A stretch of DNA of 64,000 bases from NCBI RefSeq assembly GCF_000372725.1, contig NW_005201287.1, positions 729,272 through 793,271 of the forward strand. The letters run 5' to 3'. The translations under genes were made by a program, and so were the position numbers. Source of the stretch: Emiliania huxleyi CCMP1516. Lineage: Eukaryota; Haptophyta; Isochrysidales; Noelaerhabdaceae. The notes beneath the pieces are model-generated. The model worked only from the letters and a program-made list of their open reading frames with translations. It was not told the origin of the DNA and ran no database searches. Positions 30,438-39,797 of this stretch are shown in pieces; position 1 is the stretch's first letter, and every line of letters starts with the position of its first letter.

Positions 30438-33400
30438 GCCCGGCGCCGCCGAGCGGGCGAGGCGGTCGGCGGCCCGGCTCGGGGCGGCCGCCGCGCTCTG
30501 CCTCCACGCCGCCCGACCGGCCTGGAGCTGACTCGCCCGTCGCGAGCTCATCGGCTTCGCGGCGCTCCGGATGTAAGTCCGGAACTCGAGCGGCCTCGGG
30601 ATCGTCGCCGCTCCTCCCGGCGCCCGACTTGGCGCGGCTGGAGGGAGAGCTCGAGTCGGCGCGACGCGATAGAGACAATGCGCGGCGGCAGCGCCAGAGC
30701 GAACGCTCGCTCCTCGCAAAGGCACAGGAGCTCATCGCCGAGCTGGAGGCGGAGAACGGCGCTCTCCGGCGCGAGAACCACGAGCTCAGCAGCGTCGTCG
30801 GCAAGTACGAGCAGCGCGAGCTCGAGCGCGAGAAGGCAGCGAGTAGGGCTGGGAGGGCACGCGAGCGCAAGGCGGCGGCGGAGCAGATGGCCATCGCCGC
30901 GGTGGAGCGAGAGGCGGAGCGGCTGGCGGAGGAGCTCGAGGAGCGAGACGAACAGCTCGCGGAGGCGAAGGCGGAGCTCGAGGAGGCGCAGGGAGCGGCG
31001 GAGGCGGCGGCAGCGGAGGCTCGAGCGGTGAAGTACCAGAAGATGCTCTCGGACCGCAAGCTGCAGCGCGCGCGCGACCGGCTCGACAATGCGGACACGC
31101 GGGCCGTGCGCAAGTGCAGCGCGGAGGAGTTCGCGCAGCTCTCGCGCGTGGCGCAGCGCAAGGAGAACCAGCGCGACCGCGATCTGTGGCGCGAGTTCCT
31201 CCCCGAGGGCCGGAGGCTCGAGCCGCTGATCGACGTCCTCGACGGCCAGGGCCGGCTGGGCGAGCTGTTCAAGCTCGCCAAGGTCCAGACGCTGCACCTC
31301 ACCGGCCTGGCCGAGTTCGTCACGAAGATCGAGCAGGAGCACTACGGCGTGAGCTTCGGCCTCTTCTGCCACTTCGAGCTCGGCTTGACGATGGACAAGA
31401 TCCTGCGCCTGACGCACGCCGGCAGCCACAAGCTCGACAAGACGACCGGCGCGTTCGTGCGCAAGATCGTCTACGTTGACCCGGTCAACAAGGCGCGCGT
31501 CGTCAGGGTGCCGCGCGTGGGAGCGCCCCGCAGCAAGCTCGAGCCCGTCATTAACCTCCTCAAGGAGCAGCAGCAGCTCAAGTCGGCGGAGAACGGGCGG
31601 GTCGGCTTCCGCAAGTTTGACGATGTGGTGGCCATGGTCGTGAAGGAGGACCCGGGCACGCACGGCATGCCTCCCCTCCCCTTCTTCCTCGGCGGCAAGG
31701 TCGACCTCCCGATCATCCTCTCGCTCGATGCGACCGGCTTCCAGGGCGGCCAGCTCACCACCGCGGTGCTGCGCAACCCCTACAAGCCCGGCTCGACCGC
31801 GCACCTGCGGCTGCTCGCGCAGGGCTCCGTCAAAGACGACCGCGGCGGCGCGGAGAAGCTGATGGGCGACAACCTCCCCGCGATCCACCGGACGGCCGAG
31901 CGGGACCGGCAGGGGCGCACACAGACGATCCTCCTCGACGACAGCGCGACGGCCGACGTCCGCCTCGCCCTCCACCAGACGCTCGACACGGGGGCGCTGC
32001 GGCACGTGGACATGAAGGCCGGCTCTGGGTGGTGCGAGTGCGACCGCCACACGGCTCTGCGAGTCACGCCGAGCCGGCCCGAGTCGGTCGAGCAGATGTA
32101 CTCGCTGCTCCAGGCGTGCACGGGGCCTGAGGTGGACGAGGAGATCACGCTCGCGCACGAGCTGCACGAGGGCGAGGCGATCCCGCGCCCGTGCACCAGG
32201 TGCAGCTTTGCCCACAACCCGATGACTGCCGCCGCCGAGCGCGTCGCCGAGATCAAGCTGCGCGAGGCCCTTCAGGCGGACACGTCCAAGGCCGGCCGTG
32301 CAAAGTACGCGAAGTGGCAGCTCGACCGCGCCAAGGAGCACCGCATGGTCAAGTGCGGCCCCTCGGCCGTCTCGCTCTTCCGCGTGGCGCGCCGCCGCAA
32401 GCACCTTTGTCATCTGCACGTCGCGAAGCTCAACCTTCCCAAGACACCTTGGAAGTGGGGGCTGCTCAACAACTGCAGCGACGACGCGCGGCAGCAGGTC
32501 CAGGAGAAGCTGGCGGAGTTTGGCCACCACCTCGACCTGCGGCGCAAGGACGCCGGGCGCGACGGGTCGAAAAAGTGGTTCACCGGCGAGGCGTGGGGCC
32601 GGTTGATCGCGGGGGATGGCAAGTCGCCGGGCGGGCCGGTGGCGATCGCGACCTTCCTCGTCATCATGCTCGACGACCTGCAGGACCGCGGAGTAAACGC
32701 GGGGAGCGAGACGGCCGCTGCGACGCCCGCCCCCGCCGCCGCTGCGGCCAAGGCGACGAAGGGTAAGGCGACGAAGGGTAAGTCGGCGCGCAAGGCCAAG
32801 ACGGCTGCGGCTGCTCCCGCCCCCGCCCCGCCCGAGCCAGCCGACGCCGAGCTGACCCGCCAGCCCTCCCGCGTCGAGCGCGAGGCCGACGCGGCGCACC
32901 TGGAGCTGCTGCGCGAGATGTACGGCTCGCGTGCCGAGACCGCCATCCGCGCCGCCCTCGCTTTCGACGCCTACTTCGCGTGGTACTACGCTTGGAAGCG
33001 TCGCGTGCCGATCAACGCGGACAAGGCGGTCAAGGAGGCGCGCGCGCTCGAGAACATGCAGCTGGCCGTGGACCTGCACGAGATCTACGAGCGGGTCTCG
33101 CTGTACAACCACGGCTCCTACATGCCGCACGGCGCCATCTTCAAGATCACCGAGTCCATCCTCGAGGTCGGCGATGTCGAGGCCTTCGACACCGGCCCGC
33201 TCGAGCTGCTGAACGCGGAGGCCAAGAGGAAGGCGAAGAGCAACGGCGCGACCAACTTGGAGACCATCGGGGCGGGGCAGGCGCAGCGCGGGCCGACGAA
33301 GGCGGGCGCGCAGGGGCCGTCGCGGTTGTGCGGCGTGGCGGAGCGGGCGACGACGATGGCTCTGTCCGTCGCGTACCACCTCCTCATCACCAACGCGTTG

Positions 33401-33610
33401 CGGCGCGGCGATGGCGTGGCCTCCATTCCGACCGAGCGGCGCGCGGAGCGGCTGTTTGGCGACGGGCCGGGACGCTCCAAGCTGGTGCGCCGCGGGATCA
33501 AGCTGGAGCATCTGGGAGAGGACTATAGTCCCGAGAAGGACTCGGTTATTGCCGCGATGGTGCGGATTGTGGTGGCACGCGTGCGTCCGGCCGGCGACCC
33601 GGAGGCGTAG
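30320..33610 (+). CDS. Transposon ORF2, coiled-coil protein with putative DDE-type transposase
   Basis: The frame is open from upstream of ORF1's chromodomain to a stop ending at 33610. The first in-frame ATG that keeps the full-length protein is at 30320, inside ORF1 in another frame. A basic Ser/Pro region is followed by a coiled coil (about 30620-31110). A large domain follows with LPIILSLDATGFQGG, TILLDDSATADVRLALHQTL, GWCECDRH, CTRCSFAHNP and HLCHLHVAKLN. A Lys/Ala linker of ATKGKATKGKSA type comes next. The C-terminal region has LYNHGSYMPHGAIFKITESI and TGPLELLNAEAKRKAKS. Asp in LSLDATG, Asp in LLDDSA and Glu in LLNAEAKR could be a DDE triad. The overall plan recalls KDZ-type transposases. 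That link is inference. Confidence 0.6.
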   Translation: MGEVPAPGGRGGGRRGLDVGAGERADQDGRVQGVGGAAVSPAPPSGRGGRRPGSGRPPRSASTPPDRPGADSPVASSSASRRSGCKSGTRAASGSSPLLPAPDLARLEGELESARRDRDNARRQRQSERSLLAKAQELIAELEAENGALRRENHELSSVVGKYEQRELEREKAASRAGRARERKAAAEQMAIAAVEREAERLAEELEERDEQLAEAKAELEEAQGAAEAAAAEARAVKYQKMLSDRKLQRARDRLDNADTRAVRKCSAEEFAQLSRVAQRKENQRDRDLWREFLPEGRRLEPLIDVLDGQGRLGELFKLAKVQTLHLTGLAEFVTKIEQEHYGVSFGLFCHFELGLTMDKILRLTHAGSHKLDKTTGAFVRKIVYVDPVNKARVVRVPRVGAPRSKLEPVINLLKEQQQLKSAENGRVGFRKFDDVVAMVVKEDPGTHGMPPLPFFLGGKVDLPIILSLDATGFQGGQLTTAVLRNPYKPGSTAHLRLLAQGSVKDDRGGAEKLMGDNLPAIHRTAERDRQGRTQTILLDDSATADVRLALHQTLDTGALRHVDMKAGSGWCECDRHTALRVTPSRPESVEQMYSLLQACTGPEVDEEITLAHELHEGEAIPRPCTRCSFAHNPMTAAAERVAEIKLREALQADTSKAGRAKYAKWQLDRAKEHRMVKCGPSAVSLFRVARRRKHLCHLHVAKLNLPKTPWKWGLLNNCSDDARQQVQEKLAEFGHHLDLRRKDAGRDGSKKWFTGEAWGRLIAGDGKSPGGPVAIATFLVIMLDDLQDRGVNAGSETAAATPAPAAAAAKATKGKATKGKSARKAKTAAAAPAPAPPEPADAELTRQPSRVEREADAAHLELLREMYGSRAETAIRAALAFDAYFAWYYAWKRRVPINADKAVKEARALENMQLAVDLHEIYERVSLYNHGSYMPHGAIFKITESILEVGDVEAFDTGPLELLNAEAKRKAKSNGATNLETIGAGQAQRGPTKAGAQGPSRLCGVAERATTMALSVAYHLLITNALRRGDGVASIPTERRAERLFGDGPGRSKLVRRGIKLEHLGEDYSPEKDSVIAAMVRIVVARVRPAGDPEA

Positions 33611-33788
33611 TGTGTCGGTCAGTACGTCGGTGTGTCGCCTTGTGACCCTTCCTCCCTCCTCCCCACGTGTTATGACCCGGCCTGGGTGGCCGGCGAGGCG
33701 GCGTGCGGGTAGCAGAAGGGTCATTTTTATGCCGATGTACACGTTTCGGTCACACTCAGGGCCCGTTTTGCATGACCTGCCCCCTCCC

Positions 33789-35496
33789 CTACTGTAGTCG
33801 CCCCCGGTCGCGTCCCTCGACCGCTGCGCGGAAGACGCCCGAGTACATCTCTGCATCGAACGGGAGCGGGTTGGTGAAGCCGGTCGGGTTGGCCACCGCC
33901 TTGGCGGCGCACTCCTCGGCCGTCTCGTCCGAGATGCCAATCTCGGCCAGCGTCGCCGGGATCTGAAGCTGCTCGGCGAGCGTATCCAGCCACGCCGCCA
34001 CGCGCTCGAAGCCTCCGTCCGTGGTCGCGTAGCCCGGCGGCGGCGGCGGCAGGCCGAGGTAGGTCGCGGCGAGGTCCATCTTTGGCTCAATGGCGGCGCG
34101 GTTGGCGCGCAGGACGTGCGGGAGGAGGATGGCGTTGGTGAGGCCGTGCTGCGAGTTGTGCACCGCCCCGACGGGCTCGCTCAGGCCGTGGACCGCGCCG
34201 AGCCCCTTTTGGAAGGCGACCGCCGCCATCGCCGACGCGGCGAGCATGTGGCTGCGCGCGGCGACGTCTGACCCGTCGGCCACCGCCGCCGGCAGCCAGG
34301 TGTGCATGAGCCGGAGAGACTCGAGGGCGATGCCGTCGCACATCGGGTGGTACGAGTCGACGGACAGCGCCTCGATGGCGTGCGTCACCTGAGTGGAGTC
34401 ACTGCGCTGTCCACTCTTGAAGGCGTGTGGCTCACCTGGCGACGTCTCGCGGGCAAGACGCGTCGCGGAGGTGTCTCAGGAAGTGGCTGCGGGGTGTGCG
34501 AGACGCGCCAGGACGGGCCCGCTCCTCGGCAAACAGTCTCGGCTGATTTCATCAGCTTGGCTCAGCTCGGCTCATCTCGGCTCATCTCGGCTCATCTCGG
34601 GCAGACCGCGTCCATGCCGGTCCACGCCGTGAGCGTCGGCGGCAGGGAGAGCGTGAGGAGCGGGTCGGCGATCACGTGGATCTGCACCGGCGCGGGGAGA
34701 AGTGGAGGTGGGAGGCAGGGAGAGCCAGCGCCTGGCAGGAGGAGGGAGGGGCGGCGCTCCTGCGCCGTGCAGCCGGGGTGCGCGACGCAGAACTTGACTC
34801 TGCGGCTCGTGTCGGTGTACATTGCTGCCGAGTCCATCTCTGCGCCGGTCCCTGTGCACCGAGAGGACAAGGGGTGATGCGGACGCGTGCGTGGCTGGCG
34901 CGTTTCGCCGCCCTGCGCCGGGCGCCGGCCGTGGTCGGGATGAGGACGAGCGGCGGGCAGCTCATCTCCTCCACGGGCGGCCGCGTCCATTCGAGCTCGT
35001 CCAGGCTCCTGCCAGACCCGGCGACCATCGCAATTGACTTGCCCGCGTCGAGGCCACTGCCGCCACCCACCGCGACCAAGCCGTCGGCCGCGTGCTCGCG
35101 GTACGCCGCCGCCCCGGCGACGATGTTGAGGTCGGTCGGGTTGGCGTCCACCTCGCCAAAGAGGCGAGGCTGTAGGCCGGCGGCGGCGAGCGAGTCAAAG
35201 AGCCCGCCGACGACGGGCGTGCCTGCGGGTGCCGGCAAGGAAGAAGGGACGGGAATGGCGGAGCGAGGAAGTAAAGCGGTCCCGGATGCGCGAGGCCGAG
35301 GCGCACCGCTCAAGCCCTTGTCGGCGACGAGGAGCGGCCGGTTTGAGCCGCGCTCTCGCAGCTTAGCAGGCAGCTCTGCCGCTCGGCCGGCGCCAAACGT
35401 TACCGGCACTGGGAAGGCCCAGTCTGCGGCGACGCTCGAGAGGCCACGACTGCTTTTCGGTAACAGCGCGCGACTGGACGAGATAGCGCGCTGCAT
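33789..35496 (-). CDS. Iron-dependent alcohol dehydrogenase, mitochondrial type
   Basis: Five exons are read: 35496-35307, 35222-34926, 34851 to about 34770, 34681-34607 and 34388-33789. The family oxidises alcohols or hydroxyacids with NAD(P). Landmarks are FPVPVTFGAGRAAELP, GGGSGLDAGKSIA (dinucleotide loop), LIPTTAGTGAEMDSAAM, TAWTGMDAVTHAIEALSV, and the metal ligands in GAVHGLSEPVGAVHNSQHGL. The N-terminus MQRAISSSRALLPKSSRGLS is a likely mitochondrial presequence. It resembles the ADHFE1 hydroxyacid-oxoacid branch. Intron 1 (35306-35223) and intron 4 (34606-34389) are GT-AG. Intron 2 (34925-34852) is GC-AG. The intron 3 donor is unresolved. Intron 4 holds GCTCATCTCG repeats. The stop codon lies 10 bp from the transposon end. 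Confidence 0.88.
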
Positions 35497-36327
35497 GAAG
35501 AGCGTGTGGTGGTGGTGGGAGTCGGTGGCGGTCGTCGCTTCCGTCGGCCGAGAGAGGGAGAGTCCACGGATTTTCTTTTTGCTCCCTCGCGGTTTGCGTT
35601 ACGTCTTCGGTCCCCGCGGGAAGCCCCGCGCATAGGACAACAACGTCTGTCCCACACACACACAGACGCGCACATACATCATGCTCGGGCACACCCCACA
35701 GTGTAGTGGTGTGAGTACACAAGTACTAGCAGAGTGCACACCTGCCTTGGCGGGTGAGGGTCGTAAGAATCAAAGCCTCTTGGTGCCAAACGTGCTCGAG
35801 CGCGCCGAAGAGAGACGATCTACGCTCGAGGGAGTTAGCGAAAGTCGCACGGGCAGAGGGGAGACCGAGGCCTCCGGCAGTCCGCAGTTGATCGTTCCTC
35901 GCGGTTTGGTCAGCAGGATTCGAAGTTGGGCCCTCGGGCACCAACACCGACCGGACGGTGTATGGGGCGGCGTCGGCGAGCGCAGCCTCCTCCTTTGTCG
36001 TCCACCACACGCAGCAGATCTCCATGCGGCGGTGGCGGGCGACGCCGAAAACATTAAGAAGCAGGCGCGCAAGATGCGCACCGACTGGATCAAGCAAGAA
36101 CAAGCAAGCGGCAGATGTCCTCTTACCCTCGGCCCCAGTCGGTGCCCGCGCCGCCTAGCTCTGCGGACGGGCCCCTCCACCCTTCACGTACGGATCATGT
36201 AGTCCCCACACTCGCTGTCGTGGGATCGCTTGTCTTGTGAGAGAGTGGTCTCACCCGTGCTGTTTTCTCAGTTGCTTTTTTCGCCTCAAGCGCGGCGGCG
36301 GCAGCGCGGCGGCTGCGTGCTGCGTGC
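35497..36327. other. Divergent intergenic region
   Basis: It separates the ADH and JmjC starts, which point away from each other. A CA/CAT-rich tract (35652-35680) is present. I see no supported gene. Confidence 0.35.
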
Positions 36328-37239
36328 ATGTCAACAAAGCCCGTGATCGCACTGCCCGCCTCCCGCGTTCCGTGGCACGTCTTCCAGGCCTACTACCATG
36401 GCGGCCAGCCTCTGCTGCTCCGGCGCGCCTCGGACCTCTCGCAGTGGTCGTTCGCTGCCTGGACCCTCTCCATCGCCTCCTCCGGCTCCACCGGCGCGGG
36501 ATCCGAGGCAGACCTCCTCCTCCGCTGCCCGACCAACATCCTCTCGCAGCGCGGCAGCGCAGAGGCGGTCGCCGTCGATGTCGCCGTCGCCGTCCGCCAC
36601 ATATTTGAGCCTCGCGGCGACGGGAACGCCTTTTGGCAGTGGCGCACGCGGCTCGGCGCGCTCAGCAGCGGGCAGCCGCCCGCGCCCGCGGCGGCGCCGG
36701 CGCTCGACGAGGGAGCAAAGGGAGGCTCGCTGCCGCCCTGCGTGCCGCTGCCGGCCCTGCTGCGGTCGTGGCCGGGCGCGAGCGTCAAGCCGGACGGCGA
36801 GACCGCCCTCTTCGTCACCTCGGCGGGAGGGCGCACGCCGTTGCACCGCGACCACGGCGACAACGCGCTGCTGCACCTCCACGGCAGGAAGAGCGTGGTC
36901 CTCGTCGACCCGGCCGTGGCGGCGGAGCACGAGCCGCTCGTCCGCGAGCTCTTCGGCACGCCCGGCACGCACGAGGACCTCTTCGGCGTCGCCGCGGAGG
37001 AGGAGGGCGAGCCGGCGGCGGGCGGCGCCGCCGGTCGCAGCTGCCCCTCCGGCGACGACCGAATGCCTTTGCCGCGGGCGCACTGCTTTCTGGAGCCGGG
37101 CGACTTGCTGTACATTCCCGACGGCTGGCTCCACGACGTGGAGAGCCGGACGCCGACAGTCTCGGCCGCGCTGCGATTCGAGGTGGGTCGAGCCTTCTCT
37201 CCGGACCTTTTGGTGGCCGCCGGGTTGGACGCCATGTGA
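36328..37239 (+). CDS. JmjC / cupin-8 type 2-oxoglutarate oxygenase
   Basis: A single exon of 303 codons starts at ATG 36328. The enzyme family uses Fe(II), oxygen and 2-oxoglutarate to hydroxylate protein or RNA residues. The N-terminal part (VPWHVFQAYYHGGQPLLLRR) is the usual lead-in of JMJD4/5/7-type proteins. The iron site is visible as TPLHRDHGDNALLHLHGRK (His-x-Asp) with the second His in YIPDGWLHDVES. Lys in GRKSVVLVDP fits the 2-oxoglutarate ligand. An Ala/Gly-rich loop (about residues 110-130) and an acidic insert EEEGEP are lineage additions. No targeting signal is visible. The gene converges with the mitochondrial carrier gene. Confidence 0.85.
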   Translation: MSTKPVIALPASRVPWHVFQAYYHGGQPLLLRRASDLSQWSFAAWTLSIASSGSTGAGSEADLLLRCPTNILSQRGSAEAVAVDVAVAVRHIFEPRGDGNAFWQWRTRLGALSSGQPPAPAAAPALDEGAKGGSLPPCVPLPALLRSWPGASVKPDGETALFVTSAGGRTPLHRDHGDNALLHLHGRKSVVLVDPAVAAEHEPLVRELFGTPGTHEDLFGVAAEEEGEPAAGGAAGRSCPSGDDRMPLPRAHCFLEPGDLLYIPDGWLHDVESRTPTVSAALRFEVGRAFSPDLLVAAGLDAM

Positions 37240-37326
37240 CGCCTTTTCTTTCCTTTTTTCTGATGTTGTATTAATTGCATGATGTATCAGGTGATGTGAG
37301 AATATCTTCTCGAATATCGTAACACA

Positions 37327-38268
37327 TCACCGCCCCCTTACTAACCGCTGCTCGAGGTACTTCCACATGGCGCTGAAGATGGCAGCCTGAAAGCCGTTTG
37401 CGAGCAGCCGGGTGGCAAGTCCGCGTCCAAAGAGGCCGCTCCACCCGTCGGATTGTACAACCAGACGGGCTGCCTCCGCATAGGTCACACTCTCCAGCGA
37501 CGTCTGCCGGAAAGTTTTGACTACGCGCAGCGAGTTGGTCGCCGTGTCGGCCACCGCGCTGGCGACAAATCCGACCGCGGCGTTGCGGCCCAGCGTCGGC
37601 GCAAGCCCCTGCTGCTTTGGTACCACCGTATCAAGGTGGTTGAAGGTGCCGTACCACAGGTAGTGGCCGAGGAAGGCGCTGCTGACGAGGCCACCGCCGC
37701 CGTGGAAGAGCACCGCGAGGCCACCGGTCCGGAGCTTGGCGCGTAGCTTGGAGAGACCATCCGGCCCCTCCACCTGCATCATCGACTTGACCGTGTCGAG
37801 CGGCATGAGGATGACGCGCCAGCCGGCGGCCGCCGATGCGGACGCGAGCGTCTTGACGCCGGTTGGCAGCCACGCCGACGATTCGTTGGAGTTTAGGAGC
37901 GAGATGACCCCGGCGTTGGCCGCCGTGTCACCAAAACGCGACAGGGGCGCCTGCACGAGGGCGGGGGCGACGCCCTGGTAGAAGCGGCGCACCCCGCCCT
38001 GCGCGTAGAGCGTCCGCATCGCCTCGCGCGTAGTCGACCCGTAGCGATACTGAAAAGTGATCGTGGTACGGATCCACATGAGCGTGGTCACCTGGAAGGC
38101 CATTGCGCCGGCGCCCGCAATCCCGCCGCCCAACGCACGGCGCAAGCTATCCTGGACGACGTCGTTTACGGTAACCCGGTGCCGGAGGGTGGCCTTGTGC
38201 TCCGACTCGCGGTGCACGAGCGCCCGCCGCTCCGGGCCGCTGTCGGTCGGGGCGTACGGCATGCACAC
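37327..38268 (-). CDS. Mitochondrial carrier family (SLC25-like) protein
   Basis: This is a single exon of 313 codons. It has three repeat-like halves with amphipathic helices: LRRALGGGIAGAGAMAFQVT, RRFYQGVAPALVQAPLSRFG, VILMPLDTVKSMMQVEG (a good Px[DE]xx[KR] signature), and GWSGLFGRGLATRLLANGFQ with FSAMWKYLEQRL. The first and third signatures are weak, so the substrate cannot be inferred. It is probably an inner-membrane exchanger, although some members lie in other organelles. The start at 38268 is 189 bp from the next gene's likely start on the opposite strand, so a shared promoter is likely. Confidence 0.8.
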   Translation of the reverse strand: MCMPYAPTDSGPERRALVHRESEHKATLRHRVTVNDVVQDSLRRALGGGIAGAGAMAFQVTTLMWIRTTITFQYRYGSTTREAMRTLYAQGGVRRFYQGVAPALVQAPLSRFGDTAANAGVISLLNSNESSAWLPTGVKTLASASAAAGWRVILMPLDTVKSMMQVEGPDGLSKLRAKLRTGGLAVLFHGGGGLVSSAFLGHYLWYGTFNHLDTVVPKQQGLAPTLGRNAAVGFVASAVADTATNSLRVVKTFRQTSLESVTYAEAARLVVQSDGWSGLFGRGLATRLLANGFQAAIFSAMWKYLEQRLVRGR

Positions 38269-38456
38269 AAACTAGCGATTTGGAATGGATCGGGCGTCCG
38301 GGCCGCCGAAATCTACTTTATCGTACAATGGAAGAAACTTGTTTCTGTAAGGTACCCACTCCTAACATTAAATTTCGGACGTACGTAGACTTGCCCAGAC
38401 GAGGCACAGGGCAACCCCGTCCAATCGGCTTCGCAAGTCGACCCGCCAACCAATCC

Positions 38457-39797
38457 ATGCATATGACCTCCGTCACCGCCGCCGCCGCGCCAGCTGCCAC
38501 CGGCGCCGAGCTGGTCGTGCCACCGCTGCCGCCCAGGCTGCCCAACGACGCGAGCCAGGAGGAGAAGGCGGCGCGCGAAGCCATCATGAAGGAGCGCCGA
38601 CGCATCCAGAAGGCGATCAACGAGCAGAAGAGGGGCAAGCGGGATCGCAGCGAGCGGGAGCAGCTGAGTGGTGCGCAACATCGCAAGCAGGCTGAAGCGG
38701 AGGCGAAGCGAGCCGACGCCAACCGCCGCCGCCAGTCCGTCTCCCAGCACCGCCGCGCAGCTCGAGAGAAGAAGCGGCCGAGGCTCGGCGAGAGCTTCGG
38801 CTCGATTCGACAACGCGAGGAGCAGCGACTGCTGGGCAACTCGTTCGTCTTCGAGGACCAGCGCGTGCGCGTGTGCGAGGGCGTCGCGTGGGCCCTCGTG
38901 CAAGACGGTGCGGCTAGCGGCGTGGTGCCCATCCATGACGCCGCGAGTTTCTGGGGCCCAGAGTGGGCGTCGTGCTTGGCCGTGCCCGTGAAGGCTGGGC
39001 AGTGCGGCACTGTGCTGCGGCGCGCCGAGCTGTGCGTGCAGGAGAAGGGCGGCAGCGTGAGCAGCTTGAAGCTGAGCAGTGCTGGCTTTGCGCAAATCGA
39101 GGGGCCGCAGCACTTCCACACGGTGCAGCTCGACGACGTCAGCACGCCGGTGATGCTCTCACCCTACCACGTCCAGCCCTGGCCGGCCATCGGACAGGAG
39201 GTCGGCTGGATGCCGTCCGAGCCGCAGGACATCGCCACCGTCAAGTACTTTCACAACACGCAGGACCCGGACTTCGACGTGGACGATCCCGAGGACAACA
39301 GCTATTACGTGCTCTCGCGGCCGTTCTACGCCTTGCCCGCCCACGTAGAGGTTGTGGCGCCGGTGGGCGGGCGCGTGCGCGTGGGCTCTTGGGTGAGGCT
39401 GCGCGAGCCCCACCCCGAGGCTGACCCTGACGACGGCGCGTGGGGCTTCCGCGAGCCGCCGCCCGCCGTCGCCGCCGAGATGCTCTCTAGCGTGGGCCGG
39501 ACCGAGCTGACCCCGGCGGACGTGGAGCGGCTCATGTCCACGCCGCAGATGGCTGTCGCGAGCGCGCATGTGCTCGTCGTCAAGTCCATCTGCGAGGACT
39601 GCGGGCAGTGTCTCGAGCTCGAGGACACCTTCTACGCATCTCACCGCGATCTCACGCCGCTCATCCCTGGCTGGGAGCAGAGAGAGCCATGTCGCTTCCA
39701 CTGCACCTACGACCACCAGTACTTGTGCGATCACATGTTCGATCTAACACACGTAGGAGAGTGCGTCTGGGCCTGCAAGGAGTGCGACCCTGAGTAA
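38457..39797 (+). CDS. Unknown protein with basic helix and Cys/His-rich C-terminus
   Basis: A single exon from ATG 38457 (MHMTSVTAAAAPAATG) encodes about 446 residues. The frame is open further up to 38280. A strongly basic, helical stretch (EKAAREAIMKERRRIQKAIN, then KRGKRDRSEREQ) resembles a bZIP-like basic region. The middle is a mixed alpha/beta domain of no recognised family. The last ~65 residues hold paired cysteines (ICEDCGQCLELED, CRFHCTYDHQYLCDH, GECVWACKECDPE) that could bind two zinc ions. A DNA- or chromatin-associated role would fit but is a guess. No introns are needed. Confidence 0.65.
   Translation: MHMTSVTAAAAPAATGAELVVPPLPPRLPNDASQEEKAAREAIMKERRRIQKAINEQKRGKRDRSEREQLSGAQHRKQAEAEAKRADANRRRQSVSQHRRAAREKKRPRLGESFGSIRQREEQRLLGNSFVFEDQRVRVCEGVAWALVQDGAASGVVPIHDAASFWGPEWASCLAVPVKAGQCGTVLRRAELCVQEKGGSVSSLKLSSAGFAQIEGPQHFHTVQLDDVSTPVMLSPYHVQPWPAIGQEVGWMPSEPQDIATVKYFHNTQDPDFDVDDPEDNSYYVLSRPFYALPAHVEVVAPVGGRVRVGSWVRLREPHPEADPDDGAWGFREPPPAVAAEMLSSVGRTELTPADVERLMSTPQMAVASAHVLVVKSICEDCGQCLELEDTFYASHRDLTPLIPGWEQREPCRFHCTYDHQYLCDHMFDLTHVGECVWACKECDPE

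Larger units (their letters stand above)
28890..33779 (+). mobile_element. 4.9-kb two-ORF DNA transposon
   Basis: The element is bounded by perfect 14-bp terminal inverted repeats CAGGTCATGCAAAA at 28890-28903 and 33766-33779. A second shared motif, GTGTACA followed by CCG or CGG, lies 37-38 bp inside each end. It carries a chromodomain ORF and a 1.1-kilocodon coiled-coil ORF with transposase-like features, both on the plus strand. No reverse transcriptase, protease or RNase H is visible. A clean target-site duplication is not obvious (flanks GCGCCC and GCCCCC differ at one base). The right end sits 10 bp from the ADH stop codon, so insertion spared that gene. Confidence 0.75.

Noticed and set aside
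28890..33779. A chromovirus-type LTR retrotransposon, suggested by the chromodomain
   Set aside because: There are no LTRs, reverse transcriptase, RNase H or protease. The ends are short inverted repeats.
30548..34090. A 1180-codon minus-strand open frame
   Set aside because: It runs antisense to the transposon ORF2 and crosses the transposon end into the ADH gene, with no family features.
34592..34990. Separate small ORFs inside the ADH locus
   Set aside because: They are ADH exons read through introns. Correct joining gives one family-length protein.
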